The notes below the pieces were generated by a model. It ran no database searches. It saw nothing but the letters and a program-made list of their open reading frames with translations, and had not been told where the DNA came from. The position numbers were made by a program, and so were the translations under genes. A stretch of DNA of 52,641 bases, taken from NCBI GenBank assembly GCA_947496065.1, contig CANMBF010000018.1, positions 1-52,641 on the forward strand, in the 5' to 3' direction. Positions 34,082-41,841 of the stretch are shown here, one piece after another. Origin of the DNA: Bacteroidota bacterium (GTDB lineage Bacteria > Bacteroidota > Bacteroidia > NS11-12g > UBA955). The first letter of the stretch is position 1. Each line of letters begins with the position of its first letter.

Positions 34082-34822
34082 TTAATGCTGAATGCTAAGC
34101 ATCGATTGGTAATTTGCAGTTTCAGATGCTAATAAAATTAGATAATTACCATTTGCTATTCCTTCAATTGGTATTTGAAAATTTGCATCTGCACTGGCAA
34201 TTAAATAGGAATTAATAAGGCGGCCTTGCATATCTATAATTGTAATATTGCATGTTTGCTTTATTAACTCTGATGGAATTGAGATATTGAATTGCGTATT
34301 GGCAGGGTTAGGGAAAATGGTTAATTGATTTTTAAAAACACCACTTACTCCTGCGTGCTTAGGATCATATACTTGTTGAAATGTAACATCTGAACTATTA
34401 TCGTTTCTTTCGGGAATGGTTTCTGGAATGATATCAAATTCCTTTCTGTTTCTTAAAGTTCCTGAAACAGTTAAATTGTATTGTGGGTTATTTACAGAAT
34501 CTGTTACATCTAAATTCCCAACAATGTCTATTGAATCACCTTTCGGAACGGGACGTGAAAAACGGTACCGAAAGGATTTATAGATAAATGGCCCAAAATT
34601 TCTATTTATTGTTATTGAATATATAAATGAATCAATTGGTCTAATGGTATCAAATCCTGGATTGTAAATACGGATTTTATAGTACAATTTGCCAGGTGAG
34701 TAAACAATGGTTTTTGCTGATGGCTCAATAACTTTAACCTTAATGTTTATATAGCGGCAACATTGGGCATTGCCTTGAATAGAAAAAATAGATAGGACAA
34801 AGGCTAATATTAGATTTTTCAT
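34082..34822 (-). CDS. Tandem family A, copy 3: lone secreted CARDB-like protein with T9SS sorting domain
   Basis: 246 residues; signal peptide identical to copy 1 (ends GNAQ). T9SS sorting domain identical to copy 1 except one residue near the end (Met for Leu), where it matches copy 2. The middle block (residues about 66-108) instead matches copy 2, for example FIYS and DSIDIVGNLD. It therefore looks like a recombinant of the other two. No family B gene lies upstream; only a decayed piece of the spacer (34884-34965) is found there. Expressed alone or from that remnant. Confidence 0.8.
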   Translation of the reverse strand: MKNLILAFVLSIFSIQGNAQCCRYINIKVKVIEPSAKTIVYSPGKLYYKIRIYNPGFDTIRPIDSFIYSITINRNFGPFIYKSFRYRFSRPVPKGDSIDIVGNLDVTDSVNNPQYNLTVSGTLRNRKEFDIIPETIPERNDNSSDVTFQQVYDPKHAGVSGVFKNQLTIFPNPANTQFNISIPSELIKQTCNITIIDMQGRLINSYLIASADANFQIPIEGIANGNYLILLASETANYQSMLSIQH

Positions 34823-34883
34823 TTATAACAAATTTATTGATTTACTTTATAAAATTAAATAATCAAATATAATATTTATTTAG

Positions 34884-34965
34884 TAAAATAAATACTTGTC
34901 GTAAAAGTTGAATCCAATTTAAAAGCGCAATAAAATACGGTTACGATTCATTTAAATTTTTGACA
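34884..34965. repeat. Decayed remnant of the tandem-unit spacer
   Basis: Shares AAAATAAATA, TTGTCGTAAAAGTTGAATCCAA and GATTCATTTAAA-type segments with the outer part of the spacer copies. The leader hairpin and a B gene are missing between it and A copy 3. Confidence 0.6.
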
Positions 34966-34969
34966 TAAA

Positions 34970-34994
34970 AAAAGCCCCGAACTACGGGGCTTTT
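34970..34994. terminator. Terminator of the Cys/Lys-rich protein gene
   Basis: AAAAGCCCCG, loop AACTA, CGGGGCTTTT: perfect 10-bp stem downstream of the minus-strand gene ending at 35015. Confidence 0.87.
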
Positions 34995-35014
34995 GTAAAT
35001 ATTTGAGAACTTAA

Positions 35015-35305
35015 TTAATCTTCTTTAATGGCTTCGCTTTTTTTCTTGCAGCAAGAACTTGCTTTCTTTTGGCAACATGCTTTTTTGTTGCTTTTTTTAG
35101 CAGTTGTGGTGGCTGGCGTTGCCGCTGGCGCAGGTTCCGTGCTAGTAGCAGTTGGAACTACTTGAGGCAGGGTAGAAGGTTGTAAACCTTTTGGTGTTTC
35201 TTGTTTAGTGCCTCCTGTATTGGTAGCGCCTGTTGAGCTTGTTTGTGCATTGCTGATGACAGCTACACCAACAAAAAGTGCGAGGGTTAAAATTAGTTTT
35301 TTCAT
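35015..35305 (-). CDS. Small secreted protein with Cys/Lys-rich tail
   Basis: 96 residues from ATG 35305, which begins a clean signal peptide (MKKLILTLALFVGVAVISNAQ); a start 10 codons upstream is possible but adds a non-signal extension. The mature part is a Thr/Pro/Ala-rich flexible linker followed by a tail with two double cysteines (KKACCQKK and SSCCKKK) and an acidic end. It could bind metal or be cross-linked to the envelope; no family recognised. It lies between the tandem A/B locus and psd and has its own terminator. Confidence 0.65.
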   Translation of the reverse strand: MKKLILTLALFVGVAVISNAQTSSTGATNTGGTKQETPKGLQPSTLPQVVPTATSTEPAPAATPATTTAKKSNKKACCQKKASSCCKKKSEAIKED

Positions 35306-35342
35306 TTTTGTATTTAAATTAATAGTAATAAACATTCAATAA

Positions 35343-35999
35343 TTAAGCCAAAGTTGCAACCACAGTTTCGCCTCCACGTGTTTTTTGTTGCAATTGCACA
35401 TTCACAGTGGCGGTTAAAGGCAAATAAATATCAATGCGTGAACCGAATTTGATAAAACCCATTTCATCGCCTTGCTTTACTTCTATTCCTTCTTTGACAT
35501 AATAAACAATGCGTTTTGCTAAAGCACCCGCAATTTGTCTGAACAACACTTCGGCTCTCGATCCTGCAATGACAACAGTGGTTCTTTCGTTCTCTGTTGA
35601 TGATTTTGGATGCCAAGCTACCAAGTATTTACCAGGATGGTACTTTGCATATTTAACAATTCCACTGATAGGGTTTCTGTTCACGTGCACATTCACAGGA
35701 CTCATAAAAATACTGATTTGTTTTCTTTTGTCCTTAAAATATTCGGGTTCTTCAACCTCTTCGATTACCACTACAGTGCCATCGGCTGGCGCTATGATAT
35801 GGTTTTCGTTCATCACAGTATTGCGCGCAGGGTTGCGGAAAAACTGAAGAATAAGTATAAAAAAGACCAATGAAATGATCAATATAATTTTAGTCGCCAA
35901 ATGCGCCTCGCCAAACAATGCATGCGAAGCAAGGTTGATACCTGCTAAAATAAGCAGGGTCACCATGATGATTTTATAGCCTTCTCTGTGAAATAACAT
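35343..35999 (-). CDS. psd: Phosphatidylserine decarboxylase (short, archaeal-like type)
   Basis: Converts phosphatidylserine to phosphatidylethanolamine at the inner membrane. 218 residues: two N-terminal hydrophobic segments (IIMVTLLILAGINLASHAL and IILIISLVFFILILQFF), then the catalytic domain with APADGTVV, FMSPVNVHVNRNPISG and YHPGKY. The self-cleavage site that yields the pyruvoyl group is the GS in FGSRID. The length fits the short proenzyme family common in Bacteroidota. Its start overlaps the stop of the glutamate dehydrogenase gene by one base, so the two are co-transcribed. Confidence 0.93.
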   Translation of the reverse strand: MLFHREGYKIIMVTLLILAGINLASHALFGEAHLATKIILIISLVFFILILQFFRNPARNTVMNENHIIAPADGTVVVIEEVEEPEYFKDKRKQISIFMSPVNVHVNRNPISGIVKYAKYHPGKYLVAWHPKSSTENERTTVVIAGSRAEVLFRQIAGALAKRIVYYVKEGIEVKQGDEMGFIKFGSRIDIYLPLTATVNVQLQQKTRGGETVVATLA

Positions 36000-37261
36000 T
36001 AGAATACGCCTCTGAATTTTTGAGTAGTAGCTACTTTATCGATTGCAACTACATAAGCTGCTGTACGCATGCTGCATTTGTGGGTTGTACCTGTTTCGAA
36101 AACAGTATCAAAAGCCATTTTCATAACGCGATCAGCACGTCTGTTAACACGCTCTTCGGTCCAGAAATAACCCATGCGGTTTTGTACCCACTCGAAGTAT
36201 GATACAGTTACACCACCAGCATTTGCTAAGATATCTGGTACTACAATAATGCCTTTGTCGTTTAAGATTTTATCAGCGTTTGCACTTGTTGGTCCGTTAG
36301 CACCTTCAACAATTAATTTTGCTTTGATATTACCAGCATTCGCATCGGTAATTTGATCTTCCATTGCTGCAGGAACTAATATATCGCAAGGCAATTCTAA
36401 TAATTCCGCATTGTTAATTTTTTCGCCACCAGTGAATCCACCTAAGTTGCCATTCGCTTTGGTATAAGCCATGGCTTCTTCAACTTTGATACCGTTTGGA
36501 TTGTGGTATCCGCCAGTTACATCTGAAATACCAACGATTTTAACGCCTAGCATTTCGATTAATTTAGCAGAGATAGAACCAACGTTACCAAAACCTTGTA
36601 CCACACAAGTACACTCTTCTGGTTTTAAACCCATTTTAGCTAAAGCCGAACGGGTACATACCATGACACCTCTACCAGTTGCTTCAACTCTACCAAGTGA
36701 ACCACCCATAGAGATTGGTTTACCAGTAATGACTGCAGGTGTATATTGCCCTTTGATTTTAGAATATTCATCTACTATCCAAGCCATTTCTTGCTGACCA
36801 GTGTTCATATCTGGCGCAGGAATATCTTTATCAGGACCGAAAATATCGCTCATAGAAGCAGCGTAAGCTCTGGTTAAACGCTCAAGCTCACCTTTGCTCA
36901 TGCTCTTTGGGTCGCACTTAATGCCACCTTTACCACCACCGTAAGGTATACCTACAACAGCTGTTTTCCATGTCATCCAAGCAGCCAAGGCTTTAACTTC
37001 ATCTAAAGATACATCCATAGAATAACGGATACCACCTTTTGATGGGCCAAGTGTTGTGCTGTGTTGCACACGGTGACCTTCGAACACTTGAACTTTACCA
37101 TTGTCCATGATAACCGGCAGATGCACGGTAACAATTCTGGCAGGGTATTTTAAGGTATTGTAGGCTGACTCATCAAGACCTATAATTTTTGCGGCTTCAT
37201 CGAAGCGTTTCATCATCGAATCCAATGGATTCAGGTTACTGTGGATGGTTTCGTTACTCAT
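35999..37261 (-). CDS. Glutamate dehydrogenase (Glu/Leu/Phe/Val dehydrogenase family)
   Basis: 420-residue oxidative/reductive glutamate dehydrogenase linking 2-oxoglutarate and ammonium to glutamate. Substrate domain: GPSKGGIRY, KTAVVGIPYGGGKGGIKCDP with the catalytic lysine, PAPDMNTGQQEMAWI. Coenzyme domain: Rossmann loop VQGFGNVGS and the conserved EGANGPTS. The length matches the hexameric about 420-residue group, often NAD-linked. A -7 box lies 41 nt upstream. psd follows with a one-base overlap; the functional link is not obvious. Confidence 0.93.
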   Translation of the reverse strand: MSNETIHSNLNPLDSMMKRFDEAAKIIGLDESAYNTLKYPARIVTVHLPVIMDNGKVQVFEGHRVQHSTTLGPSKGGIRYSMDVSLDEVKALAAWMTWKTAVVGIPYGGGKGGIKCDPKSMSKGELERLTRAYAASMSDIFGPDKDIPAPDMNTGQQEMAWIVDEYSKIKGQYTPAVITGKPISMGGSLGRVEATGRGVMVCTRSALAKMGLKPEECTCVVQGFGNVGSISAKLIEMLGVKIVGISDVTGGYHNPNGIKVEEAMAYTKANGNLGGFTGGEKINNAELLELPCDILVPAAMEDQITDANAGNIKAKLIVEGANGPTSANADKILNDKGIIVVPDILANAGGVTVSYFEWVQNRMGYFWTEERVNRRADRVMKMAFDTVFETGTTHKCSMRTAAYVVAIDKVATTQKFRGVF

Positions 37262-37302
37262 TGTATGAATAAATTGGGTTATTTTTTTAGTTATAAAGGG
37301 TG

Positions 37303-37310
37303 CAAATTTA
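37303..37310 (-). promoter_or_regulatory. -7 promoter box of the glutamate dehydrogenase gene
   Basis: Minus-strand TAAATTTG, 41 nt before the ATG. Confidence 0.5.
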
Positions 37311-37420
37311 AGATTTTAGTTAGTTGTATCAAACAAATATTATTTGGGTGTAGCCTATAATGGACGAAATTGTGATAGAACAAAACTTGCTGAGCCCCCA
37401 TTTAAAGGCCTTTGATCAGC

Positions 37421-38170
37421 CTATTCTTTTTTCTTATCGTAGTCTAATTTCATGCCCCAAAAGCGCATTTGTTGCAAGCACCAAGCCTGTCGTTTTTTAG
37501 TATACCTGCTTGGATGGGCGATTGAGAATTGGCGCGGACTGGGCAGTACCACTGCCATAAGGGCTGCATCGGAGGCCGTTAATTGTTTGGCCGATTTGTG
37601 TAAATAATGGCGAGCAGCGGCCTCGGCACCATACACCCCATCGCCCAATTCAACCACATTTAAATACACTTCCATGATGCGTTCTTTGCTCCACAAGGTT
37701 TCTATTAAAAAAGTAAAATACACTTCGAAGCCTTTTCTGATAAAGCTTCGGCCGTGCCATAAGAAAACGTTTTTAGCAGTTTGCTGACTGATGGTACTGG
37801 CCCCTCTGCGTTTGTCGCTGCCTTTTTTTTCCATTTTTTCGTTGTATTCCATGGCTTTTTCAATGGCTGTAAAACTGAAGCCGTTGTGGTTCAAATAATT
37901 TTGATCCTCGGCACACACCACGGCCAATTGCAAGTTAGGCGAAATATCTTCGAGCGGCACCCAGTCTTTGTCTAAGCGCATGGCTTGACCTTCGGCTTTT
38001 TGCTCGAAGCACCTTTGTATCATAAAGAAATTAACGGGTACAGGTAGCCATTTAAATAAGAGCACCCCACCAATGCTTAACACCAAAAACCAGAAAATAA
38101 TTTTCTTAATAAGGCGCCATATAAAAGACCACACAAAGTATTTTGTAAAGAATGCGGAAAGACCAATCAT
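37421..38170 (-). CDS. mtgA: Monofunctional peptidoglycan glycosyltransferase
   Basis: GT51 enzyme that polymerises lipid II glycan strands. 249 residues: one N-terminal membrane anchor (IIFWFLVLSIGGVLLFKWL), then the catalytic domain. The catalytic Glu motif reads CAEDQNYLNHNGFSF. Further family motifs are RRGASTISQQTAKNVFLW, KERIMEVYLNVVELGDGVYGAEAAARHYL and LPSPRQFS. No transpeptidase domain follows, so it is the monofunctional form. The -7 box ends 4 nt before the ATG (leaderless configuration). Confidence 0.94.
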   Translation of the reverse strand: MIGLSAFFTKYFVWSFIWRLIKKIIFWFLVLSIGGVLLFKWLPVPVNFFMIQRCFEQKAEGQAMRLDKDWVPLEDISPNLQLAVVCAEDQNYLNHNGFSFTAIEKAMEYNEKMEKKGSDKRRGASTISQQTAKNVFLWHGRSFIRKGFEVYFTFLIETLWSKERIMEVYLNVVELGDGVYGAEAAARHYLHKSAKQLTASDAALMAVVLPSPRQFSIAHPSRYTKKRQAWCLQQMRFWGMKLDYDKKKE

Positions 38171-38174
38171 GGCG

Positions 38175-38182
38175 CAAACCTA
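38175..38182 (-). promoter_or_regulatory. -7 box of mtgA, leaderless configuration
   Basis: Minus-strand TAGGTTTG ends 4 nt before the mtgA ATG. Confidence 0.6.
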
Positions 38183-38313
38183 ATGAAAAAAGCCGAATCT
38201 TAAAGATTATAGCAATACACGAATTGTGAAATAAAGATGGTTACAATACGGCTAAAGAATTTTAACAGATTTTTTAAATTCAATATTTTGATGGCGTAGG
38301 CATGACGTAGATA

Positions 38314-39510
38314 TTAAGCCCCAATCACACCGCTGCCTACCAACTCTTCATCTTTGTACCAGGCTGCAAATTGTCCTGCGGCTATGGCCCTTACCAACTC
38401 ATCGAAAATAATATAAACGCCTTCTTCAAATTGATATAAAATAGCGTTTACCAATGGCTGACGGTAGCGAATGCGCACCATGTATTCAGCTTTTTGGTTG
38501 GGTTCTAATTTTAAATCTTCGCGTATCCAATGGATGTCACCCGTTGGCACAAAAAGGCCCTTGCGCGATAAGCCATGGTGGGTTTCGCCCATGCCAACAT
38601 ATATAGAATTGGTAATGGTATCGGTGGCTATAACAAATAAACCCTCGGCTTTGCCTCCCACTTGTAAGCCTCTGCGCTGACCGATGGTAAAGTAATGCGC
38701 ACCGCTGTGTTCACCTACTTTTTTGCCCATGCTGGCATCGTATTTTAGCGGTGTAGTTAAGCGAATTAATTCTTCTTTCGATTCAATGTCAGCACCTGCT
38801 GGCCAATTGAAATCGTAGCAACTGTTGTTGTTGTCAATTTCATAGATTAAGCCTTTTTTAGGTTTAAGTTGCTGCTGTAAAAATTCTGGTAAACGCACCT
38901 TGCCTATAAAACACAAGCCTTGTGAATCCTTTTTATTAGCAGTTGTTAAACCAATTTTATTGGCAATGTCTCTTACTTCGGGTTTGGTTAAATGACCAAT
39001 GGGAAACAATGCTTTGGCCAATTGTTGTTGGGTTACCTGACAGAGAAAATAACTTTGGTCTTTGTTGCCATCTTTGCCTGCCAAGAGTTGGTATTGAATG
39101 CCAAGCGGTGTTTCAATTTCGCCTTTCTGACAATAATGCCCAGTGGCGACATACTCGGCACCCAATTGCACCGCGGCCTTTAAAAACACATCGAATTTTA
39201 TTTCGCGGTTGCACAATACATCGGGATTTGGGGTTCTGCCAGCCTCGTATTCGGCAAACATGTAATCGACAATGCGCTTTTTGTATTCTTCGCTTAAATC
39301 GATGGTCTGGTAGGGTATGCCCAAACTTTCTGCCACCAACATGGCATCGTTGCTATCATCAATCCAAGGGCATTCATCGCTAATGGTGACCGAAGTGTCG
39401 TGCCAGTTTTTCATGAACATGCCAATGACCTCGTGACCCTGCTCTTTTAACACATAAGCCGCCACCGAAGAATCGACACCACCACTTAAACCTACCACTA
39501 TTTTCGCCAT
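38314..39510 (-). CDS. mnmA: tRNA-specific 2-thiouridylase MnmA
   Basis: Thiolates U34 of Glu, Gln and Lys tRNAs. 398 residues. N-terminal PP-loop ATP-binding motif [12 protein letters not shown]. The two catalytic cysteines are in [14 protein letters not shown] and [10 protein letters not shown]. The tRNA-recognition and beta-barrel domains follow ([16 protein letters not shown]). Slightly longer than the roughly 360-residue E. coli enzyme because of insertions near residue 230. -7 box 11 nt before the ATG. Confidence 0.95.
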   Translation of the reverse strand: MAKIVVGLSGGVDSSVAAYVLKEQGHEVIGMFMKNWHDTSVTISDECPWIDDSNDAMLVAESLGIPYQTIDLSEEYKKRIVDYMFAEYEAGRTPNPDVLCNREIKFDVFLKAAVQLGAEYVATGHYCQKGEIETPLGIQYQLLAGKDGNKDQSYFLCQVTQQQLAKALFPIGHLTKPEVRDIANKIGLTTANKKDSQGLCFIGKVRLPEFLQQQLKPKKGLIYEIDNNNSCYDFNWPAGADIESKEELIRLTTPLKYDASMGKKVGEHSGAHYFTIGQRRGLQVGGKAEGLFVIATDTITNSIYVGMGETHHGLSRKGLFVPTGDIHWIREDLKLEPNQKAEYMVRIRYRQPLVNAILYQFEEGVYIIFDELVRAIAAGQFAAWYKDEELVGSGVIGA

Positions 39511-39521
39511 CTTTTGAAGTG

Positions 39522-39529
39522 CAAAGATA
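39522..39529 (-). promoter_or_regulatory. -7 promoter box of mnmA
   Basis: Minus-strand TATCTTTG, 11 nt before the mnmA ATG. Confidence 0.6.
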
Positions 39530-39676
39530 CTTATTTCAAATGAAAGAAAAGATGAGGTATGACAGCGATATCTTTATATTCAAATCAATAATATTGATGT
39601 TTTAAATCAAGGGTTTGCTCTTTGAAAGGTGGATTTAAAATTCGGTTAAATACAAAAGTTGTATTTTCGTGCGTTG

Positions 39677-39684
39677 TAATTTTG
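39677..39684 (+). promoter_or_regulatory. -7 box abutting the NmrA-like gene start
   Basis: TAATTTTG ends 1 nt before ATG 39686. Either a leaderless start or this box is fortuitous; a weaker box (TATTTTCG) lies about 15 nt upstream. Confidence 0.45.
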
Positions 39685-39685
39685 T

Positions 39686-40558
39686 ATGATTAAAAAAATA
39701 GCAGTGTTCGGTGCAACAGGGGCAGTAGGACTGCCAGTTACCAAGGCTTTGGCCGATGCAGGTTATCAGGTTTCAGTATTGGTGCGCGATGCAGATAAAG
39801 CCAAAACCATCTTGCCAGAAAATGTGCAGGTAGTGGAGGGCAATATCACCTATCACCACGATTTAAAACGTTTTTTAACGGGCATGGATGCCGTGTATTG
39901 CAGTTTAAATGTTTCGCCAAACGAAGACATTGAAGACTACCATATCGAAACCGACGGGTTGCGCGAAATTCTTAATGCCAGCTTGGAATGCAGTGTGAGA
40001 AGGTTCATCTATTTGTCATCGATGCTTCAAAATTATCAGCACGAAAATAATTTTGATTGGTGGGTATTTGATGTTAAAAACGAGGCGGTAAACTATGTGC
40101 GCGACTGCGGTATACCTTATACTGTTTTTTGCCCAAGTATTTTTATGGACCGTTTTGTAGCACAACACAAACAAGATAAAACCCTTCAAATTATTGGCGA
40201 ATCGCGCTTCCCTTTTTATTTCATCAGTGTGGCCGATTATGCCCGCATGGTGGTGAATTCAATAAAAGCATTGGGCAACGAAGACCGTGAGTACAATATT
40301 CAAGGCCTGGATTGTTATTCTACCAAAGAGGCCGCTCAATTATTTGTTAAAAATTATAGCAAAGAAAAACTGCGTGTAAAAATTGGTTCCATTGCATGGG
40401 TTAAATTTTTAGGGGTGTTTGATAAACGCCAACGCTACAAAGCAAAGTTTGCCGAGGCCCTAAACAACTACAGCGAAATTTTTACAGGTGATATGGCTTG
40501 GGATGAATTGGGAAAACCGAGCATTAGTTTTGCCGAGTTTGCCAAAACATCTAGCTAA
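39686..40558 (+). CDS. NmrA-like NAD(P)-binding protein (atypical SDR)
   Basis: 290 residues. N-terminal Rossmann motif GATGAVGLPVTKALADAGY and the segment VLVRDADKAKTILP are typical of NmrA/SDR5 members. RRFIYLSSM and VAQHK-type segments follow, with no obvious YxxxK. These proteins act as redox sensors or reductases of small molecules. Monocistronic; a pair of 25-bp intergenic repeats follows its stop. Precise role unknown. Confidence 0.83.
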   Translation: MIKKIAVFGATGAVGLPVTKALADAGYQVSVLVRDADKAKTILPENVQVVEGNITYHHDLKRFLTGMDAVYCSLNVSPNEDIEDYHIETDGLREILNASLECSVRRFIYLSSMLQNYQHENNFDWWVFDVKNEAVNYVRDCGIPYTVFCPSIFMDRFVAQHKQDKTLQIIGESRFPFYFISVADYARMVVNSIKALGNEDREYNIQGLDCYSTKEAAQLFVKNYSKEKLRVKIGSIAWVKFLGVFDKRQRYKAKFAEALNNYSEIFTGDMAWDELGKPSISFAEFAKTSS

Positions 40559-40587
40559 TTTGGAGGTTGTTTTTTTTAACCACACCA

Positions 40588-40660
40588 CGAAGTAGCATTG
40601 CTTGCAATAAAGGACACAAAGAGGATCACACACCGCGAAGCAGCATTGCTTGCAATAAAG
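40588..40660. repeat. Two direct repeats of 25 bp
   Basis: Copies at 40588-40612 and 40636-40660 differ at one position. Each contains ATTGC-TT-GCAAT, a perfect small palindrome, and is followed by CAAAG-type sequence. Between the NmrA-like gene and the KirBac gene. Confidence 0.8.
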
Positions 40661-40745
40661 ATCTCAAAGCGTAACTTTTAGGTACATCATTTTACTTTAA
40701 TATTTAGATTTCAAGTCAATTAAATGAATAACCAATTCAGAATTT

Positions 40746-41684
40746 TTAGGAATTGAGTTGAGCGGGTTCATAATGCCCAACTTTGTTGAGCTCTAAAACG
40801 CTTTCGCCTGCTGCGTTCACATGAAAAGGACGGACAAATTTAGCGCCATACACAATTTCTTTTGCTACGAAACTACTTCTGCTATGAACAGTTTGCGCAA
40901 AAGTATCGTCATACGAACAGATGAATAAGAATAACTCAACATCCTTTTCAATAAAGTCTTTTTCGCTCCAATTTTTTAAAAAACTCTCCTCATCAATGGG
41001 GTGAACGATGGTCCATGTAAGGGCCAACATGTTTATTTTTTCGAATTCTAAAGGCAATCTACCAAATTTTCGTACTTCATTGCCCTGCTCGTTTTTTTCT
41101 TTCCAACTGATGTTCAACTTGGCCGTTACTTCCACTAAATTACCTCTGTTGTCGTTGGCAATCATAAACATTAAAGCATTCATATTTTTGAAAGGTGCAA
41201 TGATGGCATTAGCAGAATAACGCAAACGGGCAATGGGTCGGCTGTAGCGACCGTATAAAGTACCTGTGGCAATGGCAAAGGTCATGAGCCCCAAGAAGGC
41301 TTCGAAACCAGCCACTGTATTGGTTAAAATGCCTTGCGGATGTAGACCGCCATAACCAACGGTGGTAAATGTTTGCAGACTAAAAAAGAAACATTGCCAA
41401 TAGTAAGGTTCAGCATTGGTGCGTATGCCCACAATGTTTTCGGCACCTATGCTCAAATAAATCCAAGCAAAAATGAAATTAATGGACAGGTAAACACATA
41501 AGACTGACAACCAATATTCCGACCATTTACAGGTAATCCCATAGCGGTATAAGCTGAATTCTCTAAAGAAATCATTTTTACGAACAATGTTGAAGCTCCC
41601 ATCCTGGTTGATGGTTCGCTTTTTGTTTTTGTCGCTTTTATTGTCAAAACCTAAATTTTCTACAGGAAGTTTTTTGCTGGCCAT
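40746..41684 (-). CDS. KirBac-type inward-rectifier potassium channel
   Basis: 312 residues from ATG 41684. Slide-helix region, first membrane helix (WLSVLCVYLSINFIFAWIYL), pore helix and selectivity filter TVGYG (108-112, in TFTTVGYGGLHPQG), second membrane helix (FEAFLGLMTFAIATGTLYGR), then the cytoplasmic Kir beta-sandwich domain (about 135-300). The filter is followed by Gly where many Kir channels have Asp. The frame runs to a TTG at 41705, but ATG 41684 lacks the implausible extension and has a -7 box 18 nt upstream. Gating ligand unknown. Confidence 0.9.
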   Translation of the reverse strand: MASKKLPVENLGFDNKSDKNKKRTINQDGSFNIVRKNDFFREFSLYRYGITCKWSEYWLSVLCVYLSINFIFAWIYLSIGAENIVGIRTNAEPYYWQCFFFSLQTFTTVGYGGLHPQGILTNTVAGFEAFLGLMTFAIATGTLYGRYSRPIARLRYSANAIIAPFKNMNALMFMIANDNRGNLVEVTAKLNISWKEKNEQGNEVRKFGRLPLEFEKINMLALTWTIVHPIDEESFLKNWSEKDFIEKDVELFLFICSYDDTFAQTVHSRSSFVAKEIVYGAKFVRPFHVNAAGESVLELNKVGHYEPAQLNS

Positions 41685-41702
41685 ATGGTATTGAAGTTTA
41701 TT

Positions 41703-41710
41703 CAAAAATA
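41703..41710 (-). promoter_or_regulatory. -7 promoter box of the KirBac gene
   Basis: Minus-strand TATTTTTG, 18 nt before ATG 41684. Confidence 0.55.
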
Positions 41711-41828
41711 AGAATAAATCCCATTCTATTATAAGTTCCCTTATTAATTTGCACTATGAAAACATTTGTTAGCCATGTGCTAAAAAATCTAGACACAATA
41801 CTTTGATAAAATATACTTAACATTCATG

Positions 41829-41836
41829 TATTTTTG
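41829..41836 (+). promoter_or_regulatory. -7 box, leaderless configuration
   Basis: TATTTTTG ends 5 nt before ATG 41842. Confidence 0.6.
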
Positions 41837-41841
41837 CAGGA

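Noticed and set aside
30263-34822. Toxin-immunity cassette reading of the tandem A/B genes
   Set aside because: Both proteins have signal peptides, no toxin domain is visible, and A carries a sorting domain rather than an immunity-type fold. Possible but unsupported.
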